From: a virus
IMG/VR virus record: IMGVR_UViG_3300038701_000484
Coordinates: 1 to 38,063 of that record
Reading direction: 5' to 3' (one strand)
Length of the DNA: 38,063 nt
Part shown: piece by piece, positions 6,823 to 14,700 of the stretch
Position numbering within the stretch: position 1 is the first letter of the stretch
How the letters are laid out: each line of letters begins with the position of its first letter
Made by a program: the position numbers and the translations under genes
The notes under the pieces: model-generated
Told to the model about the DNA's origin: nothing
Database searches by the model: none
The model's input: the letters and a program-made list of their open reading frames with translations, nothing else

Positions 6823-7075
6823 TATAGATGATTGGAGGTGGTGTGTAAAAAACGACTTTCAAATATATCTATACCCTGCACCAAGAAAAAGGTACAGAAT
6901 AGCTGTTAGAAGGAAAGGGATTACAACGAAAGGTAAAGACTTCATATTTCAATCAGGGCTTAAAATAGAAAGCCGTGAAATGGTTGGAGATGTTGAGTTT
7001 AAAGATGCTAGAGAGGCATCAGATTATGTTCCGTTTGTTTATAAAAAAATAAGAGAAAAGTATGAACAGAAGTGA
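6785..7075 (+). CDS. Hypothetical basic early protein (96 aa)
   Basis: The frame is open from further upstream (ATG 6737), but that start would overlap the primase-helicase by 86 bases. ATG 6785 (MSKKKQMKKYPFSIDDWRWC) or ATG 6803 is more likely. The protein is basic and rich in Tyr, Arg and Lys (YLYPAPRKRYRIAVRRKG), with an acidic, probably helical end. I do not recognise it; nucleic-acid binding would fit its charge but is a guess. It overlaps the next small ORF by 14 bases. Confidence 0.6.
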   Translation: MSKKKQMKKYPFSIDDWRWCVKNDFQIYLYPAPRKRYRIAVRRKGITTKGKDFIFQSGLKIESREMVGDVEFKDAREASDYVPFVYKKIREKYEQK

Positions 7076-7220
7076 AAAAATAAAAGAGATGGTTGATTTT
7101 TATATGAGTGTTTCAGGAATAGATTACACTAAGTATTTTAAAGATATGGACAATACTTCAATAAATCAGTATTATATTTGTATTTATGAACTTGATAGAC
7201 AGTTGAGCGATGGAATTTAG
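7062..7220 (+). CDS. Small hypothetical protein (52 aa)
   Basis: ATG 7062 opens a 52-codon frame ending at TAG 7218-7220. The product is MNRSEKIKEMVDFYMSVSG followed by an acidic, tyrosine-rich segment, and is probably helical. It fills the gap between the basic protein and the SF2 helicase and overlaps both (14 and 11 bases), the same overlap style as the rest of the operon, which supports it being a gene. Function is unknown. Confidence 0.5.
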   Translation: MNRSEKIKEMVDFYMSVSGIDYTKYFKDMDNTSINQYYICIYELDRQLSDGI

Positions 7221-8442
7221 GGATTATCAAAAAAGAATAATAAAAGAAGGTTCTTCCATCCTTAGAAATAAAGGTATGCTTTATTTGTCTATGGAGGTGA
7301 GAACTGGCAAGACTTTGACGTCATTAGGCATAGCTGATGATTGTGAACATAAGTGTGTATTGTTTATCACTAAAAAGAAAGCTATATCAAGTATAGAGGA
7401 CGACTATAAGTTATTGAATCCTTCTTTTGAAATGTACACTATAAACTACGAGAGTTTACATAAGATACCTGACAAGAAGTATGATCTAATCATACTAGAT
7501 GAAGCACACTCTATGGCTAAGTATCCAAAACCTAGCAACAGAGCCTTAAGGGTTAAGTCTATAATGGAAAAGTATAAACCTAACGCTATACTTTTATCAG
7601 GAACTCCTACCCCTGAAAGTTTTAGTCAAATGTATCATCAAGTGTACAGTATACCTAAAAACCCATTCAGAGGGTACTCTAATTTTTACAAGTTTTCTAA
7701 AGATTACGTAAACGTGACCAAGAGAATGATTGCTGGAAACATGGTGAATGATTACTCTAAGGGAAAGGATAGTATCATAGAAGAGATGAAGCCATATACT
7801 ATATCCTACACTCAAAAACAAGCAGGTTTCACTTCTAAAATAGAGGAGAAGATACTGAACGTAAGAATGTCTGATCAGACCTATGATTTAGCCAAAAAAC
7901 TAATAAAATATCTTGTTATAGAAGGAAAAGAAGAGGTTGTTTTGGCCGATACAGCTGTAAAATTGAAGCAAAAGCTTCATCAGATATTTAGTGGTACTGT
8001 TAAGTTTGAGTCAGGCAACAGTATGGTTATCGATACATCTAAAGCTGATTTTATTAAGAAAAACTTTGAAGGTTCTAGGATAGGTATATTTTATAAATTC
8101 AAAGAGGAATTGAACGTGTTGCGTCAAGTTTTTGGTGCAGAAAACTTGACAACAGAGTTAGATGTGTTCAATGAAACAGACTGTCAAGCTATAGCTCTTC
8201 AAATAGTTAGTGGAAGAGAAGGTATATCATTAAGACAAGCTGATTACTTAGTGTTCTATAATATAGACTTTAGCGCCACTAGTTATTGGCAAGCAAGAGA
8301 TAGAATGACCACAAAGGATAGGCTAAAGAATAAGGTGTATTGGATTTTCTCAGAAGGAGGAATAGAGGAGAAGATATACAAGCAAGTGATAAAAAAGAAA
8401 GATTATACATTAAGACATTTCAAGAAAGATTATGAAAAGTAA
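7210..8442 (+). CDS. SF2 DEAD/DEAH-type helicase (SNF2-like, phage type)
   Basis: The 410-residue protein carries ordered SF2 motifs: FRDYQKRII (Q-like motif), EVRTGKT (motif I, residues 29-35), DEAH (97-100), LLSGTPTP (motif III, about 132), VSGREGISLRQAD (motif V) and WQARDRMTTKDR (motif VI, with the arginine finger). It lacks accessory domains and is short, as in phage-encoded DNA translocases that remodel forks or recombination intermediates. It overlaps the following small gene by 11 bases. Whether it unwinds or only translocates on DNA cannot be told from sequence. Confidence 0.85.
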   Translation: MEFRDYQKRIIKEGSSILRNKGMLYLSMEVRTGKTLTSLGIADDCEHKCVLFITKKKAISSIEDDYKLLNPSFEMYTINYESLHKIPDKKYDLIILDEAHSMAKYPKPSNRALRVKSIMEKYKPNAILLSGTPTPESFSQMYHQVYSIPKNPFRGYSNFYKFSKDYVNVTKRMIAGNMVNDYSKGKDSIIEEMKPYTISYTQKQAGFTSKIEEKILNVRMSDQTYDLAKKLIKYLVIEGKEEVVLADTAVKLKQKLHQIFSGTVKFESGNSMVIDTSKADFIKKNFEGSRIGIFYKFKEELNVLRQVFGAENLTTELDVFNETDCQAIALQIVSGREGISLRQADYLVFYNIDFSATSYWQARDRMTTKDRLKNKVYWIFSEGGIEEKIYKQVIKKKDYTLRHFKKDYEK

Positions 8443-8614
8443 ATACAAATACGTTCAGATAGAGAAAAGAGGTGATAAAGTATATTATCGAAGAAGAGCC
8501 ATGAGAGGTTACGGAGATAAAAGATACGAGAATGAAAAAGAAGCAGCTAAGTCTGCTGACTTAATTTTAATTAAAAACAGAGAAGAACCAGTAAATATAT
8601 ATAAAAGAAAATGA
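8432..8614 (+). CDS. Small basic protein, possibly AP2-like DNA-binding (60 aa)
   Basis: The layout YKYVQIEKRGDKVYYRRRAM, then GDKRYENEKEAAKSADL, resembles the three-strand-plus-helix AP2/ERF-like domain of phage endonucleases and integrases, where a basic sheet is followed by a helix with EAAxAxD. At 60 residues it would be the bare domain with no nuclease attached. It overlaps the helicase end by 11 bases and the MazG-like start by 4 (ATGA). The domain call is tentative; it is certainly a basic protein likely to contact nucleic acid. Confidence 0.5.
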   Translation: MKSKYKYVQIEKRGDKVYYRRRAMRGYGDKRYENEKEAAKSADLILIKNREEPVNIYKRK

Positions 8615-8907
8615 AAGAGTTTAATTTAATCAGACAATGGGCGGAAGAAAGAAATCTTATAAAAGGAGCTACGCCAGCCTCGCAATCAGAAAAATTATTC
8701 GAGGAGTGTGGAGAGTTGGTTAGGGCCATGATAGAGAAGAATATAAACAATCAGAAAGACGCTGTAGGAGATATTATAGTTGTTTTGACTATACTCATGA
8801 AGCAAGAGGGTGTTGATGTAGAGGAGTGTATAAGGATAGCCTACAACGAGATAAAAGACAGGACAGGAAAGATGGTAAACGGAGTTTTTGTAAAAGATAA
8901 AAAATAG
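8611..8907 (+). CDS. MazG-like nucleotide pyrophosphohydrolase
   Basis: The 98-residue protein shows the all-helical NTP-PPase core: EKLFEECGEL (metal-binding Glu31, Glu32, Glu35), then KDAVGDIIVVLTIL (Asp50 and Asp54), followed by an amphipathic helix and IKDRTGKMVNGVFVKD, a C-terminal pattern frequent in phage MazG homologues. These enzymes hydrolyse (d)NTPs to monophosphates; in phages the role has been linked to nucleotide pools or alarmone signalling. Here it sits among replication genes and overlaps its upstream neighbour by 4 bases. Confidence 0.78.
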   Translation: MKEFNLIRQWAEERNLIKGATPASQSEKLFEECGELVRAMIEKNINNQKDAVGDIIVVLTILMKQEGVDVEECIRIAYNEIKDRTGKMVNGVFVKDKK

Positions 8908-8910
8908 ATA

Positions 8911-9234
8911 ATGAAAGAACAACAAGAAATAGCAAAGCAGGCTATACTGCAAGGGAGTATATTTGTAGAGTTGCTAGAAGAATTAAATGCTAAGCAACAA
9001 CTTAAACAACAAATAAACAGAACAATAAGTATGATGGAGAAATATTTATTACCTTCGTATGATGCCATACATAAAGAAGACAGTCAAATAACACTAGGCA
9101 TGTCTAAGCAGTATGAGAAATCAATAGAATGGATGGTAAAATCACCTATAGAGAAACAACTTCAACTGTTTAAAAAAATAAACGAAGAAGATGTCAATGG
9201 AAATGAAACTATAAACCTAGAAAAATTTGAATAA
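8911..9234 (+). CDS. Hypothetical helical early protein (107 aa)
   Basis: A Glu/Gln/Lys-rich, largely helical protein (QQEIAKQAILQG, FVELLEELNAKQQLKQQINR) with likely coiled-coil character over residues about 5-45. It has no recognisable family. It starts 3 bases after the MazG-like gene and ends 1 base before the next ATG, so it is a regular member of the operon. Function is unknown. Confidence 0.6.
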   Translation: MKEQQEIAKQAILQGSIFVELLEELNAKQQLKQQINRTISMMEKYLLPSYDAIHKEDSQITLGMSKQYEKSIEWMVKSPIEKQLQLFKKINEEDVNGNETINLEKFE

Positions 9235-9235
9235 A

Positions 9236-9382
9236 ATGTTAGAAACAGGAGAAAACTTAATTGACATATTTGGATCTAAGAACAACGCATTAGTTGCTAT
9301 TGACTATGCAATGTACTTTGCTACATCAGAAAATAAATCTTATTTAAGATCTAAAAAAAAGGAGATTGAAGAAATCAGATAA
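9236..9382 (+). CDS. Small hypothetical protein (48 aa)
   Basis: ATG 9236 opens a 48-codon frame ending at TAA 9380-9382. The product begins MLETGENLIDIFGSKNNAL and ends in a basic helix (SKKKEIEEIR). The frame overlaps the following nuclease gene by 17 bases and begins 1 base after the previous stop, which fits the packing of the operon. I recognise no family. Confidence 0.5.
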   Translation: MLETGENLIDIFGSKNNALVAIDYAMYFATSENKSYLRSKKKEIEEIR

Positions 9383-9641
9383 GCTAAGATTAGATTGGGA
9401 GTCAAAGGGATACTACGTCATAAACTTAGTAAAGACTAATAAGAATGGTATCCCTGATTACCTAGCTTTAAAGGAAGGTGAACCGCCTATTTTTATAGAG
9501 AGTAAGGAGAAATGGGACAGGTTAAGTCAATTACAAAAATTCAGAATAAAAGAACTCATAGACCATGGTTACAAAGTTTTTATCAACGATAAGGAATTTA
9601 TTAAAGAAGAAAAAGAAGAAAACAGAACAAGTCTCTTCTGA
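9366..9641 (+). CDS. VRR-NUC-like nuclease (PD-(D/E)XK fold)
   Basis: The 91-residue protein has GIPDYLAL (residues 28-35, with metal-binding Asp31), then IFIESK (E45-x-K47), followed by LSQLQKFRIKELIDHGYKVFI, where the conserved Gln and the helix-strand end match small VRR-NUC phage nucleases, proposed to cut branched DNA. The start codon is TTG at 9366, since no ATG lies in frame without an intervening stop; AGGAG immediately precedes it but is closer than the usual spacing. It overlaps its neighbours on both sides. Confidence 0.68.
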   Translation: MKKSDKLRLDWESKGYYVINLVKTNKNGIPDYLALKEGEPPIFIESKEKWDRLSQLQKFRIKELIDHGYKVFINDKEFIKEEKEENRTSLF

Positions 9642-9912
9642 AGAAGAAAAAACAATAGAGTTTATAGCTATGCCATCGGTCGAGAAGGCGGAGTTACTGA
9701 TAGATATAAGCCCTGTAATATTATCAAACATAGATAAGATTTCAGCAGATGGACACCCTGAACAGTATATTGTTATAATAGAAAGTACTAATGAAAAATA
9801 TTTTGTATCATTTGATGTAGAAGACTATTTTTTTACTTTTTACGTCATAGACGAACTTGATGATGACGAGTTCCTTGACTTATTTAACGATAAATTAGAA
9901 ATACTCAAGTAA
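9565..9912 (+). CDS. Hypothetical early protein with lysine-rich N-terminus (115 aa)
   Basis: If read from ATG 9565 the protein has a short hydrophobic/basic start (MVTKFLSTIRNLLKKKKKK) followed by an acidic domain with alternating strands (EQYIVIIESTNEKYFVSF) and an acidic end (DELDDDEFLDLF). This start overlaps the nuclease gene by 77 bases, longer than elsewhere in the operon; ATG 9670 (MPSVEKAEL) is an alternative giving about 80 residues. No family recognised. The lysine run lies in the overlap and may simply reflect A-rich DNA. Confidence 0.5.
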   Translation: MVTKFLSTIRNLLKKKKKKTEQVSSEEEKTIEFIAMPSVEKAELLIDISPVILSNIDKISADGHPEQYIVIIESTNEKYFVSFDVEDYFFTFYVIDELDDDEFLDLFNDKLEILK

Positions 9913-9913
9913 A

Positions 9914-10081
9914 ATGAATAAAGAGAAGTATTTACACTTATGTAAAGAGAAGTCATGCAAGCTAATAACAGAGGCTTGTGATTTTTATAGTAATAACAAC
10001 ATCCAAGAGGCTACAATGTATATGCAAGAATTAGATGAAGTTCTCAGGGATTTAAAAGAATCATTTAGAGATGAGATTTAA
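9914..10081 (+). CDS. Small hypothetical protein (55 aa)
   Basis: ATG 9914 opens a 55-codon frame, probably all-helical (MNKEKYLHLCKEKSCKLI, then a helix EVLRDLKESFRDEI). It begins 1 base after the preceding stop and overlaps the metallophosphoesterase gene by 11 bases, so position and packing support a true gene. Function is unknown. Confidence 0.5.
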   Translation: MNKEKYLHLCKEKSCKLITEACDFYSNNNIQEATMYMQELDEVLRDLKESFRDEI

Positions 10082-11678
10082 TGAATTATCAGAAGAAGAT
10101 AAAGAGTACATAAAGTACATATATTATGAGAAGGAGATGTCTCATGAAGAAAAGATGGAGGTGCTTTCGAAGAAATTTAAGGCCGCTCCCAGAACAATAA
10201 GAGATTGGTGGAAAGACAAGTTAGACTTAAACAGAGACTACACGGGTCTACCATCTCAACTAGAAAAAGCCAAGAATAGACTTATAAAGAAGGACACAAA
10301 TGTTTTATTAGTTACTTCGGCTCAAAATAAAACAGGGGTGAATAAGAAGGCACTTATTAACATGATAAAATACTCTGAGTTTCTCAACAAGAAGGGAATA
10401 AAGACGGAGATAGTAGTAACACCATCAAGGTACAGGAATCCTTCTTCACCAATAGAGAACGAAAAGTATAACTCCGAGGAGTGGTGGGTTGATGATGTGG
10501 CCCCTTTTTTAGCTTACGGTAAGATAAAGTTCGGAGACACACTTATATCGTCAGACAGCAGGGTTAGGCCAACAGCAAAAGAGCCGTTAAATGGTTATGA
10601 GCTTATGGCTTCTGACAACCATTTGATTATATCTCACCCTAAGGTCCACTTCAAGACCTTGCCTAGGTTTAAAGATAAACCGTTGAGAAGTATGGCAACC
10701 ACAGGCTTTATTACTTACAAAAACTATTCTGATTCTAAGGCAGGAGATTTAGCTTATGAAAACCACTCGTATGGTTTTGTGGTGATAGAAAAAAGAAAGG
10801 ACGGAACTTGTAGTATACCTAGAAATGTTAAAATAAAGTCTAATGGAGACTTCTGCGATCTATGGTATCAAGTTGTTGACGGTAATGTATCGAGAATAAC
10901 CCATAGCGAAGGATTCGTTTGGGGTGATATACATGCTGACGTTGTTAATAAGGATTTCGTAGACTTAACTTTGAAGATGTTAAGAGAAAAACTAAAACCA
11001 AAGAAACAAGTGCTTCATGATGTTTTCGATGGATCAACAGTGAATCCTCACGAGACAAAAGACTTATACATACAGAGGAAAAAGATAAGAGAAGGCAAGC
11101 ACTTGATAGATAAGGAGATAGAAGAGTGTATGTCTCTTATTGATATGATTGACAACGACTCTGGCGATGAGTGTGAAACATACGTGTCGCTATCTAATCA
11201 TGATGTTTTTCTAGATAGAATGGTAAATGATTTCAATTGGAAGAAAGACCTACACAACTCACCGTCTTACTTGAGATTGGCTTATATACAGCAAACAGAA
11301 GACATTGAGAAGTACGGTTGCCTTATAGGGTATATTATAAACGAAAAGTTTAAGGGTAAAGTTAAGTACCTTAATTACGGAGAATCATTAGATATTTGTG
11401 GATATGAATCTGGCAGTCACGGTGATTTTGGAGCTAATGGAGCTAAAGGAAACTACAAGACATTTAGCAGATTGAACACTAAAATGATTCATGGGCATGG
11501 CCACTCACCTATTATTCACAACGGAGTAACAATGGTAGGAGTGACGTGTTACCTTAAGCAGTACTATAATAGGAGAGGTTTAAGCTCATGGGCTTACGCT
11601 CACTCCACTGTGCACCCTAATGGTAAAAATCAACTGTTAGTTTTCAGGGATGATTTAACCTTATCTATTATTGATTAA
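10071..11678 (+). CDS. HTH-metallophosphoesterase, similar in plan to phage T5 A1
   Basis: The 535-residue protein has an N-terminal HTH-like segment (HEEKMEVLSKKFKAAPRTI, about 25-45) and a calcineurin-type metallophosphoesterase core in order: GDIHAD (about 285), HDVFDG (about 317), LSNHD (about 373), a later SHGDFG (about 449) and HGHGHS (474-479). These are the metal ligands of a two-metal phosphoesterase. Position as last early gene, length and the HTH-plus-phosphatase layout recall T5 A1, which is involved in host DNA breakdown during T5 infection. A nuclease role here is inference; other MPE roles (RNA ligation repair, nucleotidase) remain possible. Confidence 0.7.
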   Translation: MRFNELSEEDKEYIKYIYYEKEMSHEEKMEVLSKKFKAAPRTIRDWWKDKLDLNRDYTGLPSQLEKAKNRLIKKDTNVLLVTSAQNKTGVNKKALINMIKYSEFLNKKGIKTEIVVTPSRYRNPSSPIENEKYNSEEWWVDDVAPFLAYGKIKFGDTLISSDSRVRPTAKEPLNGYELMASDNHLIISHPKVHFKTLPRFKDKPLRSMATTGFITYKNYSDSKAGDLAYENHSYGFVVIEKRKDGTCSIPRNVKIKSNGDFCDLWYQVVDGNVSRITHSEGFVWGDIHADVVNKDFVDLTLKMLREKLKPKKQVLHDVFDGSTVNPHETKDLYIQRKKIREGKHLIDKEIEECMSLIDMIDNDSGDECETYVSLSNHDVFLDRMVNDFNWKKDLHNSPSYLRLAYIQQTEDIEKYGCLIGYIINEKFKGKVKYLNYGESLDICGYESGSHGDFGANGAKGNYKTFSRLNTKMIHGHGHSPIIHNGVTMVGVTCYLKQYYNRRGLSSWAYAHSTVHPNGKNQLLVFRDDLTLSIID

Positions 11679-11680
11679 AA

Positions 11681-11713
11681 AGAAAGGCATCTAATTGATG
11701 CCTTTCTGTTTTT
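11681..11713. terminator. Bidirectional terminator between early and late blocks
   Basis: AGAAAGGCATC (11681-11691) and GATGCCTTTCT (11697-11707) form a perfect 11-bp stem with a 5-base loop. On the + strand it is followed by GTTTTTTATT and on the - strand by TTTTTAATC. It lies exactly between the convergent stop codons of the metallophosphoesterase and the 1944-aa late protein, so it should stop transcription from both sides. Confidence 0.9.
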
Positions 11714-14700
11714 TATTTATACTTTTCGATTAATTTCTCGTACTCTTTACCTTTCTTCTTAAGTATCTTATCACCATACCTAACGACAGAGGCTGCTTCT
11801 GAAGGAAGAAAACCTGCATTGTATAGTGTTTGAATGAAACTCAAGGACAATAGTGCTGTGTCACTGTTAGGGTCATACTTGCCAGTGGTTTCTCTACCCA
11901 TAAACTCACTAGTGTATTCACCTGTGATGGATGACTTGATAATGTCATAGTTGTCTATAATTTTCTCTGGGAGAATACCATACATACCGAAATCCTGTAA
12001 CACAGACTGACCAGGAGAGTCACCATCAAACAGTACAAATGGTTCTTCAGGCTTGACGCCTAACTCTTTCTGTAAAGGAGACAGTTCCTCTTCAGACTGT
12101 AAAGACCTAAGCCCTTTGTTCATTAAAGTTAAAGTAGGCTTGTCTAGTACAGGTATTGGAGATAAGTAATCAGAAACAATGTAAGTAGCCTTACCTTTTA
12201 TCAAGTTATTAATCCTCTTTTCTCTTTCCTCTTCAGGCTCGTCATATCCTAGTATAGAAGAAATAGCTTCGAAAATACCATAACTTATTGATAAAGATAT
12301 ACCATGGAAAGCTATTACTTCTGCCGCTGTAGCCCCTAAGGATCTTAAATGAAACAGCCTCTCTTCTGTCGACATGTTTTTATTAGTAACATTTATAATG
12401 TCGGAATGAAGTCTCATTTTTTGATTAATAGCAAAGTTAGCGAAAGGCATTACTGTCTTTCTGATTAGCTGAGGAAAGAAGGAATTATCTTTCATAAAAA
12501 GACCTTGCATATCATTATCTGACGTGTTTTGGTTACGAGCAACTTGTGTGTTAGCGTAGTCAGCTATTTCTTGGTCTACTTTGTGATTCTCCCAATCTAT
12601 CTTAGCTGTTCCGTACTTTTTCTTGTGCATTTGCTTATAATAGGATACCCATGATACTTTCGCTATATATACATCTGGATTAGACAAGAAAGTTGTCATC
12701 CACTTGTCACTTACACTTTCAACGTATTGACCTATCTTATTAAGTACTTTTGCGTTACCTTCAGATATGCTTGTGTTTATTTTATTTAAAGAAGAAATAG
12801 CTCCCATGTCACGATTAGATACATCTTGACCTGATTCCGAAAGTATTTTTTGTATGGCTTGAGCATTGTTAAAATATTCACCAATATCTAATCTACCTGA
12901 ATTTATAAATGTATTCAAGGCGACTGGAAGCACCTGTTTTATTGGTTGCGTGATACCACCTAAAGCTTTTGAGGCTCCAAGCCTAGATAATCTATCTAAC
13001 GTCTTAGAAAGAGCTTTAAGCTCTTTCTCGTCGACATACGAAGACTGCCTTTTATCGTTAACGTATCTCGTTATGATTTTTCGCGCTAAATCGGCATCTT
13101 CATCATTGGAGAAAGCGTTATTAAAATCTTTAGTGTCTAATGCCCCTTGTATTTGTCTAACAGTAGCGGCTGTGTCAACATCAATATTAAGACTTGTGAA
13201 CTGATTAGCCATATTCACGTCAAAGTTTAAGTCTAAGTAATGAGTTGTTGTTACTTGACCGTTTATCTCTGTTTTAGGCAAGGAGTTGCTTATTTTAGCT
13301 TTCATCAAGTTGCCTGACTCCTTCTTGTACAAATAGTTGTCAAGATTAAATGTCTCTATTAAATCCTTAGACTTTTTAGGAACTCCTGCTACCTTTTTGA
13401 AAACTCTAGGTGTGTAGTTTTCTTCTTGATTTAATAACTTATTGTAAACAGACTCACTTACCTCTCTGTACTTGTCGTAGTCTTTTTTGAATGCATCAAC
13501 CCAAAAATCAACAGCTTTTAAATTATCTTCGCTCATTCTAGATCTAACCTCTTCTACGCTATTAGCATCACTTAATAACTCATCATATACTTCTTGATAT
13601 TTCTGACCTTTTTTTACCTCTCTTTTGTCTCTTGATTTCAGTAATGACTCATAGCTTTGTTTGATCATGTTTTTCATGTACTCAAACTGAGTAGATGGGT
13701 CTAGGTCTGAGTCTAATGCCTCTCTGTATATAACAGACAACAAACCTCTGCTGTATATGTTTTTATCAGAATGGAAATCTTTAGATTTCTTAAACATATC
13801 TAGGTAACTATTAATCACAAAGTTTGACTTGTTTTGAGATCGGTTTGCTTGCTGTTTCATTTTACTGAATCCAATAGTGTCAAGGAATTTTTGAGAGTTC
13901 TCTACACCAAATATAGACTCAAACATTACATTAATACTAGTAAGATAACCTCCCTTTACTCTGCCGACAGATTTACTCCAAAAAAACCTAAGAGGCCTAG
14001 CTTTTCCTTTAAAGTTAGACATTCTTCTGGCACCCATGGCTGTAGAAAGCATTGTCTCCAAGCCTCCGTAAGTACCATTAGATATCATGTTCATTATACC
14101 AAAGTTTACATCTGACAAGAACTCTAAATTAAGACTGTTCTTATCTATGTTAAGGAATAATCCCATCAAATCTTTAGCTTTGCTGTTGAAGTTTATTTTT
14201 TGTCCAGTGAAAGGATCTTTCCCTGTTTTTAGAATTTGTTTTATGAGTAATCTGTTTATGTCAAAATTCTTGATCATTCTAGCCCTGGCAATCTTAAGCC
14301 TTTCAGTATCTACTACACCTGACTCTTTTTGAGATTTTATTATCTCCATAACCTCATCATAGGTCATACCATCAATATCGTTTTCTTCTTCGAACTTAGA
14401 CACAACCTCTTGCTCTATTTTTTTTCTTTGAGATTGCAGTGCTTTTTCAGTGTAAGAATTAACCTCAGACAAGCTGATTCCTTTTTGAGACAATCCTTCC
14501 TTAATTTTCTTGCCAATCTCAATATAAGCGTCAATATCACCTACCATAGATGGGTTTATTTTTCCATACTCTTTAGCGGCACGGTGAATATTTACGTCTA
14601 TACTTTTATTTCCTTTCTTGGCCCTAGCCCTTAGATTATTAGCTTCAGATAGTTTTTCTCTATAATTAGACTTTGTCATTACGTTTTCCATGTAATTTAA

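Noticed and set aside
6737-7075. 112-aa reading starting at ATG 6737
   Set aside because: It would overlap the primase-helicase by 86 bases; ATG 6785 or 6803 fits the short overlaps of this operon.
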